DNA of 16,225 bases from Mageeibacillus sp. UBA1193 (GCA_002310155.1 DBYF01000102.1:1248-17472), one strand, 5' to 3'. Counted from the stretch's first letter, positions 1 to 6,509 are shown. A program made the numbers and translations. The notes: a model not told the origin generated them from the letters alone.

Positions 1-218
1 ACCTGCTTCTTAGCAGCAGATGTGTTTTGGCCTTTTTCGAATGTGATTTCCGGCTTACCGTATGTGTTCGGGAAAAGAGCCTGGATCTTGTCCTGGTCAG
101 CTACGCTCTGTGTAGCAGCACCTTCTTTAACGCAGATCTCCGCGATACCGTTTCTGAGCATGCCCGGAAGCTTCGGCTGATACTCATATCTTGCTTTCTG
201 AAGTGGTGAAAGATTCAT
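1..218 (-). CDS. pfp: Pyrophosphate--fructose-6-phosphate 1-phosphotransferase (PFP), N-terminal fragment
   Basis: Only the first 72 codons are inside the window; the rest lies beyond the left edge. The translation begins MNLSPLQKARYEYQPKLPGM, continues with TQSVADQDKIQALFPNTYG and reaches EITFEKGQ. That is the N-terminal signature I know from the long, PPi-dependent phosphofructokinases (opening SxLQxARxxYQPKLP, then SVADQxxIxxLFPNTYG). The enzyme reversibly phosphorylates fructose 6-phosphate with pyrophosphate instead of ATP in cytoplasmic glycolysis, which is common in anaerobic Clostridia and spirochaetes. The ATG at 216-218 is preceded on the minus strand by AAAGGAG about 10 nt upstream, fixing the start. 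The catalytic domain is not visible, so the family call rests on the N-terminal motif alone. The gene is divergent from the GGDEF gene at 439. Confidence 0.8.
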   Translation of the reverse strand, partial: MNLSPLQKARYEYQPKLPGMLRNGIAEICVKEGAATQSVADQDKIQALFPNTYGKPEITFEKGQNTSAAKKQ

Positions 219-438
219 AATGTAACACTCCTTTATATAAATATGAATTACTGTTATTAATTCCTCATAAATGCTAAAACATTATCCCGATAAAGTAAAG
301 AGCGAAAAGAAACAATTTTACTTGAGAAAGGCTCCTGACGAAGTGCGACAAAGGCCGATTGTTTACAGATAGTTCTCAATTTCTGCAAACCCTCAATGCT
401 ATAATCGAATCGTAGATGGTAACATGGGGGAGAAGTAG
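219..438. promoter_or_regulatory. Divergent intergenic region between pfp and the GGDEF gene
   Basis: This 220-bp AT-rich spacer holds control signals for two divergent genes. For the plus strand there is an extended -10, TGCTATAAT at 397-405, with no convincing TTGACA-like box 17 bp upstream. It would start transcription near 412, shortly before the GGGGGAG ribosome site at 426-432. For the minus strand the only -10-like sequence I see is GATAAT (complement of about 281-286), with a poor -35, so the pfp promoter is unassigned. I see no riboswitch or terminator fold. Confidence 0.45.
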
Positions 439-1560
439 ATGACCTTGTCATATAATCTTCGAAAATTCAGAAGATTCCTGAGTGGAGTTTTTGCGGTTGG
501 GAAATGGAAATCGCTGAAAGAAGCTGCCACCTTTATTTACATCGTCTCTACGGTATTCCTGATCATTGTTGGTGCTTTTCTTTTCTCGTTTATCAGTTAC
601 ATCATGGGGTATGAGGTATTCGTACCTCTCCATACCATGCCAAGAGCTCAGATCCTTACTTTTGTAACGATCTTTATCGGCATGGTTTTGATCGATATCC
701 TGGTAGGTACTTTCTTTGTCTGGCTTTACGATAAACTGATCATGATGCCTACTGCGACCATCATCAAAGAGATCTCAGACAGAACTGAAAAGGCTGCATC
801 TGCGTTCCCGGCGGAGATGCGTCAGCTCGTTGAGAGCAACCCGTTCGTAAGTGTTGAGAAGACCGGCACATGGGTCGACTCCATTGATACGTATATCAAC
901 CTTGCGGGAAATGAAAAGTATTATGATGAGACGACCGGATGCTTCAATAGAAAGTATTTCCAGCAGGTACTTTCTACGATGCTCAAGACTGAAATGATGT
1001 GCGATATCCGTTCATCCGGTTATCTGAGAACCTACGGAGACAGATCGTACGCGATCTTCATGATCGATATCGACCATTTTAAGAAGATCAACGATGAGTT
1101 CGGACACCAGTATGGTGACGATATTCTCGCGCTTGTCGGTAAGACACTTAAGAAGATCGTTGCGAACAAGGGTGTCGTAGTTAGAAACGGCGGTGAGGAA
1201 TTCCTCCTTATCGTATGCCTGAATTATCCTGAAAGTATGGAATCTTACGCGGAGAATGTCCGTGCTGTATTTGCGCACGATGTAAGGATCACGGGTCAGG
1301 GCGCCAAGAACCGTCCTGTCACATGCAGTATCGGTTATACACCGTTCCCGCTTATCTCTGAACAGCCTACTGTTATCAGCGTTTCCGATCATGTGAAGAT
1401 CGCTGACCAGGCAATGTATCTTTCTAAAACTTGCGGACGCAATACCTGGAGAGGAATCGAAACACTTCGTGCTCCGGTATCAAAGGAAGAGATCGACAAG
1501 ATGGTCGAATCGATCCTTTATGGCGAAAGTTCCAGATATTTAAGGATTTTGTGCCCGTAA
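439..1560 (+). CDS. Membrane-anchored GGDEF domain protein (probable diguanylate cyclase)
   Basis: The 373-residue protein has two hydrophobic segments (about residues 31-55 and 71-97) joined by a short loop, so it offers almost no extracytoplasmic sensor. A linker follows, then a GGDEF domain at about 160-340. The domain shows DETTGCFNRKYF (163-174), the metal- and substrate-site stretch DIDHFKKINDEFGH (210-223), the active-site variant GGEEF (251-255), and the closing ADQAMYLSKTCGRN (322-335). GGEEF is a catalytically competent form, so synthesis of cyclic di-GMP from two GTP at the membrane is the likely role. The inhibitory RxxD I-site expected just upstream of GGEEF reads ANKG, so product inhibition by that route is not expected. 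A roughly 30-residue tail follows the domain. The start is set by GGGGGAG 7 nt before ATG. No terminator separates it from rpsO, whose promoter begins 4 bp after the stop. Confidence 0.9.
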   Translation: MTLSYNLRKFRRFLSGVFAVGKWKSLKEAATFIYIVSTVFLIIVGAFLFSFISYIMGYEVFVPLHTMPRAQILTFVTIFIGMVLIDILVGTFFVWLYDKLIMMPTATIIKEISDRTEKAASAFPAEMRQLVESNPFVSVEKTGTWVDSIDTYINLAGNEKYYDETTGCFNRKYFQQVLSTMLKTEMMCDIRSSGYLRTYGDRSYAIFMIDIDHFKKINDEFGHQYGDDILALVGKTLKKIVANKGVVVRNGGEEFLLIVCLNYPESMESYAENVRAVFAHDVRITGQGAKNRPVTCSIGYTPFPLISEQPTVISVSDHVKIADQAMYLSKTCGRNTWRGIETLRAPVSKEEIDKMVESILYGESSRYLRILCP

Positions 1561-1563
1561 GTA

Positions 1564-1592
1564 TTTACAAGTGCTTTTCGATATGCTATCAT
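1564..1592 (+). promoter_or_regulatory. rpsO promoter
   Basis: TTTACA (1564-1569), a 17-bp spacer, then TATCAT (1587-1592) preceded by TG at -15/-14 (TGCTATCAT), an extended -10. It begins 4 bp after the stop codon of the GGDEF gene and predicts a start near 1599, leaving a leader of about 75 nt. Confidence 0.7.
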
Positions 1593-1598
1593 ACGCAA

Positions 1599-1673
1599 GT
1601 ATTTTTCCGTGGACACAGTTTGTGGAAGGTTCCGACCACTTACTTTGCTACAGGATTATGGAGGTAAAGAACA
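1599..1673 (+). promoter_or_regulatory. rpsO 5' leader, candidate S15 autoregulatory site
   Basis: The leader is about 75 nt long. The clearest pairing I can find is GTGG (1622-1625) with CCAC (1636-1639) around a short GG/CC-containing loop. The SD GGAGGT (1660-1665) stays outside it. S15 represses its own mRNA in many bacteria through lineage-specific leader folds. I cannot match this leader to a described class, so the regulatory role is inference. Confidence 0.3.
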
Positions 1674-1937
1674 ATGGGACAGATCAACAAAGCTGAAATC
1701 ATCAAAGAGTATGCGCTCAAAGAGGGCGACACAGGTTCTCCTGAGGTACAGATCGCGATTCTCTCTGCTAGAATCAACCATCTTACTGAGCACCTGAAGG
1801 CTCACCCGAACGATCACCACTCTCGTCGTGGTCTTCTGATGCTGGTAGGTCAGAGAAGAGGTCTTCTTGATTACCTGGCTCGCATCGATATCGAGCGTTA
1901 CCGTTCCATCATTGCTCGTCTGAACATCAGAAAGTAA
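1674..1937 (+). CDS. rpsO: 30S ribosomal protein S15
   Basis: The 87-residue product is close to the family's usual 88-89. It shows the S15 hallmarks: EGDTGSPEVQIAILSARI (17-34), the NHLTEHLKAHPNDHHSRRGL stretch that contacts 16S rRNA helices 20-22, and a C-terminal LDYLARIDIERYRSIIARL. S15 is a primary binder that nucleates assembly of the 30S platform. A strong SD (GGAGGT, 1660-1665) stands 8 nt before ATG. In many bacteria rpsO and pnp are adjacent and partly co-transcribed. Here a strong terminator and a new promoter lie between them, so they are probably separate units with limited read-through. Confidence 0.98.
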   Translation: MGQINKAEIIKEYALKEGDTGSPEVQIAILSARINHLTEHLKAHPNDHHSRRGLLMLVGQRRGLLDYLARIDIERYRSIIARLNIRK

Positions 1938-1961
1938 TGAGATCGATTTGATTTACAGAGA

Positions 1962-1990
1962 GGCTGTTCCATCCGGGACAGCCTTTTTAT
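1962..1990 (+). terminator. Rho-independent terminator of rpsO
   Basis: GGCTGTTCC (1962-1970) pairs with GGGACAGCC (1975-1983) over a 4-nt loop, 9 bp with one G-T wobble, followed by TTTTTAT. Its core is nearly identical to the terminator after pnp. Confidence 0.92.
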
Positions 1991-2011
1991 TTGGAAAATT
2001 CGGTTATCCGC

Positions 2012-2040
2012 TTGATTTATTTTTCTATTATCTATAATAT
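2012..2040 (+). promoter_or_regulatory. pnp promoter
   Basis: A perfect TATAAT lies at 2033-2038. TTGATT (2012-2017) is the best -35, 15 bp from that hexamer or 17 bp from the overlapping TAATAT (2035-2040). The predicted start is about 2045, giving a leader of roughly 130 nt. Confidence 0.6.
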
Positions 2041-2174
2041 AGGTATGTTGCGTATTTATGCGCATGAACTAAGAGTTTAAGGGGAGTAGTGGGTAGATTG
2101 ATATCCCGTCTCGTTTACGGAGTATGAATCTACAAGCTACCTCCTTATAAAACTGAATATTTGGAGGTACATTT
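2041..2174 (+). promoter_or_regulatory. pnp 5' leader: long hairpin with switchable anti-Shine-Dalgarno
   Basis: The leader can fold into one long stem. Pairings from the inside out are 2106-2109 with 2117-2120 (7-nt loop), 2101-2104 with 2122-2125, 2093-2099 with 2127-2133 (GTAGATT/AATCTAC, perfect), 2080-2089 with 2137-2146 (one mismatch, two wobbles), and 2074-2078 with 2150-2154. That is about 34 pairs interrupted by two mismatches, a 3x3 internal loop and a bulge. The 3' arm contains TACCTCC (2138-2144), exactly complementary to the SD GGAGGTA (2163-2169). The SD is open when the long stem forms and can be closed when the 5' arm is lost. A small hairpin TGCG/CGCA (2049-2052/2061-2064) sits near the predicted 5' end. 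E. coli pnp is known to be controlled through RNase III cleavage of a leader stem followed by PNPase action; the parallel here is inference. Confidence 0.65.
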
Positions 2175-4430
2175 ATGGAACGTACATTTAAGACCGAACT
2201 GGCCGGACGTCCGCTCGTTGTTGAGACAGGTAAACTTGCTCAGTTCACAAATGGCGCTTGCTTGATCCGTTATGGTGAGACAGCAATCCTTTCCACAGTT
2301 ACAGCTTCTAAGACACCGCGTGAGGGCGTTGATTTCTTCCCGCTGTCTGTTGACTACGAAGAGAAGATGTATGCTGTAGGTAAGATCCCGGGTGGTTACA
2401 TCAAGAGAGAGGGACGTCCTTCTGAGAAGGCTATCCTGACATCCCGTGTTATCGACCGTCCGATCCGTCCGCTGTTCCCGAAGGATCTCAGAAATGACGT
2501 AGTTGTTTCTAACATGGTTATGTCTGTTGACCAGGACTGCTCTCCGGAGATCGCTGCTATGATCGGTACATCTATCGCGATCGCTATTTCCGATATCCCG
2601 TGGAATGGCCCGGTAGGTGGTGTTGTTCTCGGCCTGATCGGTGATGATGTTATCATCAACCCGACAGAAGAGCAGAGAAAAGAGAGCCGCATGTATGTTA
2701 CTCTGGCTGGTACAGCTAAGAAGATCTGCATGGTTGAGGCTGGTGCTAACGAAGTTCCGGATGAAACAATGCTCGAGGCTATCGCAATCGGTCATGAGTC
2801 CATCAAGGAGATCGTAAACTTCATTAACGGTATCGTTGCTGAGATCGGTAAAGAGAAGTTCACATACGAGTCTGCTGATGTTCCGGAAGAAGTCTTTACA
2901 ATGGTTAAGGATTTTGCTTGGGAGAAGATGCGTCAGGCTGTTCTCGCAGTTGATAAGTCCGTTCGTGATGCTAACATCGATGCTCTTACAAAGGAGATCG
3001 AGGCTTACCTCACAGAGCAGAACGAAGAGTATCTCCCGTATCTGGCTGATGCAGTTTATAAGCTTGAGAAGAAGGTCGTTCGTAACTACCTCTTCAAGGA
3101 GCACGTTCGTGTTGACGGCCGTCGTCTTGATGAGATCCGTCCGCTGTCCTGCGATGTAGGACTTCTGCCGCGTGTTCATGGTTCCGGTCTCTTCCAGCGT
3201 GGACAGACTCAGGTCATGACAACATGTACTCTGGCTCCGCTTTCCTACTCTCAGACAATTGACGGTCTGGATAATGAAGTATCTAAGCGTTACATGCACT
3301 ACTACAACATGCCCGGCTACTCTGTAGGTGAGGCTAAGGCTTCCCGTTCTCCGGGACGTCGTGAGATCGGTCACGGTGCTCTCGCTGAGAGATCTCTCGT
3401 ACCGGTACTTCCTTCTGAGGAAGAGTTCCCTTACGCGATCCGTACAGTATCTGAGATCCTGATGTCTAACGGTTCCACATCCCAGGGTTCTGTTTGTGCA
3501 TCTACTCTGGCTCTTATGGATGCCGGTGTTCCGATCAAGAAGCCGGTAGCCGGTATCTCTACTGGTCTTATCGTTAACGAAGAAGACGAGAATGACTTCC
3601 TTGTTTTCATGGATATCCAGGGCATCGAGGACTTCTTCGGTGATATGGACTTCAAGGTTGCCGGTACTGAAGACGGTATCACATCTATCCAGGTTGATAT
3701 CAAGGTAGACGGTCTGTCCCTCGACATCATCCGTAAGGCTTTCGAGCTCACAAACAAGGGTAGAAAGCAGATCATCAACGAAGTACTGCTCCCGAGAATC
3801 TCCGCACCGCGTGCTGAGCTCTCCAAGTATGCTCCGAGAATCATCACCATGCAGATCCCGGTTGACAAGATCCGTGAAGTTATCGGTACAGGCGGAAAGG
3901 TCATCAACAAGATCATTGCTGACACAGGCGCTCAGATCGACATCAACGATGACGGTATCCTCCATATCGCTACACCTGATCAGGAAGCTGCTGCTAAGGC
4001 AATGGCTATCATCAAGGGTATCGTAGAGGATCCGGAAGTCGGCGTTGAGTACGAAGGCGTTGTTACAAGACTGATGCAGTTTGGTGCTTTCGTTGAGTTC
4101 CTGCCGGGTAAGGAAGGTCTGGTACACATCTCCAAGATGGCTTGGAGCCGTGTTGAGAATGTTGAAGATGCCGTTAAGGAAGGCGACGTTGTAAAGGTTA
4201 AGCTCCTTGAAGTCGACAGCCAGGGCAGATACAACCTCTCTATGCGTGACTGCATGGAGAAGCCGGAAGGATATGTTGAAGAGGAGAGCGCTCCGAGAAG
4301 AGGCGACCGTCCGAACCGCGAGCGTCGTGGCCATGGTGATCGTTTTGAGAAGCGCCAGAGAAGAGATTTCTCTGAGAACACTCAGGAAGACACAACTCCG
4401 CATCCGGGTTCCCGTTCCCGTGAGTTCTGA
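2175..4430 (+). CDS. pnp: Polyribonucleotide nucleotidyltransferase (PNPase)
   Basis: The 751-residue protein has the complete PNPase layout. A first RNase PH-like domain (about 1-145) is followed by an alpha-helical linker domain (about 235-305), a second, catalytic RNase PH domain (about 312-545), a KH domain (about 553-612, GTGG loop at 571-574), an S1 RNA-binding domain (about 623-692) and a basic Arg-rich tail (705-751). The catalytic aspartates and lysine known from E. coli (D486, D492, K494) are present at the same numbers in EDFFGDMDFK (485-494). The enzyme degrades RNA 3' to 5' with phosphate, releasing nucleoside diphosphates, and can also add tails; it works as a trimer in mRNA turnover. 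The start follows GGAGGT with 6 nt spacing. Translation may be governed by the leader. Proline is written almost only as CCG, as expected for a highly expressed, codon-biased gene. Confidence 0.98.
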   Translation: MERTFKTELAGRPLVVETGKLAQFTNGACLIRYGETAILSTVTASKTPREGVDFFPLSVDYEEKMYAVGKIPGGYIKREGRPSEKAILTSRVIDRPIRPLFPKDLRNDVVVSNMVMSVDQDCSPEIAAMIGTSIAIAISDIPWNGPVGGVVLGLIGDDVIINPTEEQRKESRMYVTLAGTAKKICMVEAGANEVPDETMLEAIAIGHESIKEIVNFINGIVAEIGKEKFTYESADVPEEVFTMVKDFAWEKMRQAVLAVDKSVRDANIDALTKEIEAYLTEQNEEYLPYLADAVYKLEKKVVRNYLFKEHVRVDGRRLDEIRPLSCDVGLLPRVHGSGLFQRGQTQVMTTCTLAPLSYSQTIDGLDNEVSKRYMHYYNMPGYSVGEAKASRSPGRREIGHGALAERSLVPVLPSEEEFPYAIRTVSEILMSNGSTSQGSVCASTLALMDAGVPIKKPVAGISTGLIVNEEDENDFLVFMDIQGIEDFFGDMDFKVAGTEDGITSIQVDIKVDGLSLDIIRKAFELTNKGRKQIINEVLLPRISAPRAELSKYAPRIITMQIPVDKIREVIGTGGKVINKIIADTGAQIDINDDGILHIATPDQEAAAKAMAIIKGIVEDPEVGVEYEGVVTRLMQFGAFVEFLPGKEGLVHISKMAWSRVENVEDAVKEGDVVKVKLLEVDSQGRYNLSMRDCMEKPEGYVEEESAPRRGDRPNRERRGHGDRFEKRQRRDFSENTQEDTTPHPGSRSREF

Positions 4431-4461
4431 TTTTTCAGACGATTGAATCACATAAAGCTTG

Positions 4462-4493
4462 AAAAGGACTGTTCCTCCGGGACAGTCCTTTTT
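4462..4493 (+). terminator. Rho-independent terminator of pnp
   Basis: GGACTGTTCC (4466-4475) pairs with GGGACAGTCC (4479-4488) over a 3-nt loop, 10 bp with one wobble. It is preceded by AAAA and followed by TTTTT, so it could also work in the reverse direction. Confidence 0.93.
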
Positions 4494-4539
4494 GATGCTT
4501 CAGGAGTATCTTTTCATACGTTTATTTAGTCCGATTTTA

Positions 4540-4567
4540 TTGACACATATCCTTGTTGTGTTAGAAT
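4540..4567 (+). promoter_or_regulatory. Promoter of tRNA-Pro
   Basis: A perfect TTGACA (4540-4545), a 16-bp spacer and TAGAAT (4562-4567) place the start about 5 nt before the mature tRNA. It is probably also the only promoter for the zinc-ribbon gene downstream. Confidence 0.8.
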
Positions 4568-4578
4568 TTAAAGAGCGT

Positions 4579-4655
4579 CGGGGTGTAGCTCAGCTGGCTA
4601 GAGTGCTTGCTTGGGGTGCAAGAGGTCGCCTGTTCAAGTCAGGTCACTCCGACCA
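4579..4655 (+). tRNA. tRNA-Pro (anticodon GGG)
   Basis: The cloverleaf is complete. The acceptor stem is CGGGGTG (4579-4585) with CACTCCG (4645-4651), the D stem GCTC/GAGT, the anticodon stem CTTGC/GCAAG around TTGGGGT with GGG at 4613-4615, and the T stem GCCTG/CAGGT around TTCAAGT. The discriminator is A and the CCA end is encoded (4653-4655). GGG reads CCC and CCT, whereas the genes around it prefer CCG, so another tRNA-Pro must serve the main proline codon. A run of six T follows directly. Confidence 0.96.
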
Positions 4656-4690
4656 TTTTTTATATACTGGATTGGTGGAGGGTAAAGCAT

Positions 4691-5560
4691 ATGTTCTGTT
4701 CAAGATGTGGTCAACAATTTTCTGATGATAGTCGCGAATGCCCGATCTGCGGTAAGGCAGTAGATACTCTTCCTACACTGGGAAGTGAACCAAAAAAATC
4801 TCTGCCGTCTGCGAATACAACTCCTGCTACAAATTACAATTATTCACGGACACAGACTTCTCAGCCGAACACGACACAGAAAATGAAGTCTACAGGTTCG
4901 GTATACTATGATATTGGTGGATTCCTCAGTGGATTCCTTAAAGATCCGATCAATTCCTGTACTGACCGTGCGAAAAGTGAACATTTTCTCCTTGGTCTGA
5001 CTTTCCCGGCACTCATTCTCGGCATTAATCTTCTTTTGTGCTGGTTTTTTAAAGAGAATGCTGCATACTTTAATCTTCTTACCGGATTCTGGCCGAATAC
5101 GGATTCAAGATATTTTACCGGTCTTGTAACGGATGCGGGCGGTTTTGGTTTCTGGAGAAGTATCATCACTGTCTTTGTTGACTTCTTTGCGTTCGGAGCA
5201 ATGGTGGTTTTCATTTTCCTGGCGTATGGACTGTTTAAAGTAAAGAGAGTGGATTTCTTATCGACAGTTTCATGGGTCGGACTTGCTCTTTTCCCGTATT
5301 CTGTTTTGAATCTGGTTTCCTGGATCTGGACTGAGATCTATTATCATTCCCAGTCTTCCGCTCTGATCAACATTTCTCCTGTTCTGAAGACTTTCGGTAT
5401 CGCGTTCTTCATCGTTTGTCTTTATGACTTCTTCTTTGATAACCTGAAGCCGAAAGGAACACAGAAACATGCAATGCGTTTTGTTGTAATGACTTGCGTT
5501 GTATTCTCATTCTGTGAGATCTTGTTCGGTTTCATTCTCGGAAAAGCTTTCCTGCACTGA
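4691..5560 (+). CDS. Zinc-ribbon, multi-TM membrane protein of unknown function (Yip1-like topology)
   Basis: I do not recognise a named family. The 289-residue product starts MFCSRCGQQF with a rubredoxin-type zinc ribbon (C3, C6, C17, C20). A polar Ser/Thr/Asn-rich linker (about 25-70) is followed by five likely transmembrane segments at about 98-119, 155-182, 189-213, 229-249 and 262-284. Zinc ribbons fused to Yip1-like membrane domains are frequent hypothetical proteins in Clostridia, and this fits that pattern. The start is the ATG at 4691, preceded by GGAGGGT 7 nt upstream; upstream in-frame codons lie inside the tRNA gene and are not used. The mRNA probably begins at the tRNA promoter, leaving a 35-nt leader after tRNA 3' processing. 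It shares a bidirectional terminator with the convergent reductase gene. Confidence 0.88.
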   Translation: MFCSRCGQQFSDDSRECPICGKAVDTLPTLGSEPKKSLPSANTTPATNYNYSRTQTSQPNTTQKMKSTGSVYYDIGGFLSGFLKDPINSCTDRAKSEHFLLGLTFPALILGINLLLCWFFKENAAYFNLLTGFWPNTDSRYFTGLVTDAGGFGFWRSIITVFVDFFAFGAMVVFIFLAYGLFKVKRVDFLSTVSWVGLALFPYSVLNLVSWIWTEIYYHSQSSALINISPVLKTFGIAFFIVCLYDFFFDNLKPKGTQKHAMRFVVMTCVVFSFCEILFGFILGKAFLH

Positions 5561-5578
5561 TTAATGATTCTACATATG

Positions 5579-5612
5579 AAAAAGGACTGCCGTTCAAACG
5601 ACAGTCCTTTTT
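5579..5612. terminator. Bidirectional terminator between convergent genes
   Basis: AAAAA, GGACTG (5584-5589), a C/A mismatch, CG/CG, a 6-nt loop, CAGTCC (5602-5607), TTTTT. A/T tracts flank both sides of the stem, so it can end transcription of the zinc-ribbon gene (plus) and the reductase gene (minus). Confidence 0.9.
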
Positions 5613-5633
5613 GTTGTTAGGATCAACGATCGA

Positions 5634-6374
5634 TCAGGTGATGTAGCCGCCATTAACGCCTAAGACCTGTCCGGTAATGAATGAGGATGTGTCTTCTGCG
5701 AGGTAGAAGATGGCATCTGCGACCTCTTCCGGGGTTCCGATCCGGCAAAGCGGAGTTTCTTCGCAAAGTGCTTCGCGTGTCTCATCGTCCAGTACCGCGT
5801 TCATTTCAGTGTCGATCACTCCCGGTGCGACACAGTTTACACGGATGTTCGAAGGACCGACTTCCTGGGCAAGTGCTTTTGTAAAGCCTATAATCGCGGC
5901 TTTGGAAGTAGAATAGCAGACTTCGCAGGAAGCGCCGCAAACACCCCACATGGAGGATACTGTCACGATATTGCCGCTGTGACGGGAGATCATGGAGGGG
6001 AGGATCGTATGTGTCAGGTTATAAAGTCCGCCGATATTTGTATCCATTATGCGGTTCCACTCGGAAGGTGCGGTATTCGTGAAGAGTTCGATCTTGGAAA
6101 CTCCGGCATTGCTGACAAGAACATCAACGGGTCCGAATGTTTCCACTGCTTCGTTTACCGCAGACTGAACAGCGTCCAGATCACGTACATCGACCTTGTA
6201 AGCGAGAACATCGTAGGTGAGAGCCTGGATCTTCTGGCGTGTGTACTCTGCAGAATCGTCATCTGAACGGTAGAAAAAAGTGACTTTGTATCCGGCCTGT
6301 GCAAAACGATATGCTGTAGCCGCTCCGATCCCTCGGGATCCACCGGTAATCAGGCAATGCTTACGCTTTTCCAT
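5634..6374 (-). CDS. ymfI: SDR oxidoreductase, probable elongation factor P 5-aminopentanone reductase (YmfI-type)
   Basis: The 246-residue protein is a classical short-chain dehydrogenase. It has TGGSRGIG (10-17) for NAD(P) binding, NAG (89-91), N113, and the catalytic S141, Y154 and K158 (YSTSK), then PGVIDTEM (184-191) and a C-terminal GQVLGVNGG. It resembles FabG, but the stretch SSMWGVCGASCEVCYSTSK (140-158) matches what I recall of the YmfI subgroup. YmfI reduces the 5-aminopentanone group on EF-P to 5-aminopentanol, needed for full EF-P function at polyproline stalls. Context helps: B. subtilis ymfI also lies in the pnp-spoIIIE-cinA region. A generic FabG-like role remains possible, although there are no fatty-acid genes nearby. 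The ATG at 6372-6374 has AGAGGTG 7 nt upstream. The longer reading frame would need a TTG that lies in the -35 box. Confidence 0.85.
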   Translation of the reverse strand: MEKRKHCLITGGSRGIGAATAYRFAQAGYKVTFFYRSDDDSAEYTRQKIQALTYDVLAYKVDVRDLDAVQSAVNEAVETFGPVDVLVSNAGVSKIELFTNTAPSEWNRIMDTNIGGLYNLTHTILPSMISRHSGNIVTVSSMWGVCGASCEVCYSTSKAAIIGFTKALAQEVGPSNIRVNCVAPGVIDTEMNAVLDDETREALCEETPLCRIGTPEEVADAIFYLAEDTSSFITGQVLGVNGGYIT

Positions 6375-6402
6375 ACAAATCACCTCTCTTGCTTTTGACC
6401 TT

Positions 6403-6431
6403 ATCGTATCGAACAAAAGGGGATATGACAA
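6403..6431 (-). promoter_or_regulatory. Promoter of the SDR gene
   Basis: On the minus strand TTGTCA (complement of 6426-6431), a 17-bp spacer and TACGAT (complement of 6403-6408). Start expected near 6396, about 22 nt before the ATG. Confidence 0.6.
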
Positions 6432-6449
6432 GAAGATTAGGCGAAAAGG

Positions 6450-6477
6450 TTGCGCATTTTCGAAATCATGTTATCAT
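6450..6477 (+). promoter_or_regulatory. Promoter of the tandem-domain membrane protein
   Basis: TTGCGC (6450-6455), a 16-bp spacer, then TGTTATCAT ending at 6477, an extended -10 of the same TGn-TATCAT type as rpsO. Start expected near 6484, giving a leader of about 26 nt with GGAAGGA before the ATG. Confidence 0.6.
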
Positions 6478-6509
6478 TTTTTTAGCGTATTTATGGAAGG
6501 ATATAAGAT

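Noticed and set aside
219..438. Riboswitch or small RNA between pfp and the GGDEF gene
   Set aside because: No stable stem set or known riboswitch core could be found by eye; only promoter elements are supportable.
1599..1673. A pnp-like anti-SD switch in the rpsO leader
   Set aside because: I found no CCTCC-type complement of the SD in this leader, only a 4-bp stem upstream.
2145..4451. A 768-codon open frame on the minus strand opposite pnp
   Set aside because: It mirrors pnp almost exactly. It arises because pnp's biased codons rarely place TTA, CTA or TCA in that frame. Its translation shows no recognisable domain and it has no convincing ribosome site.
4607..4690. Upstream extension of the zinc-ribbon protein
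   Set aside because: The extra codons would come from the anticodon arm and T arm of tRNA-Pro. The ATG at 4691 has its own SD and starts the CxxC motif in the expected place.
6375..6431. 19-residue N-terminal extension of the SDR
   Set aside because: It would begin with a TTG lying in the predicted -35 box. The ATG at 6374 has a good SD and begins right before the Rossmann fold, as in relatives.
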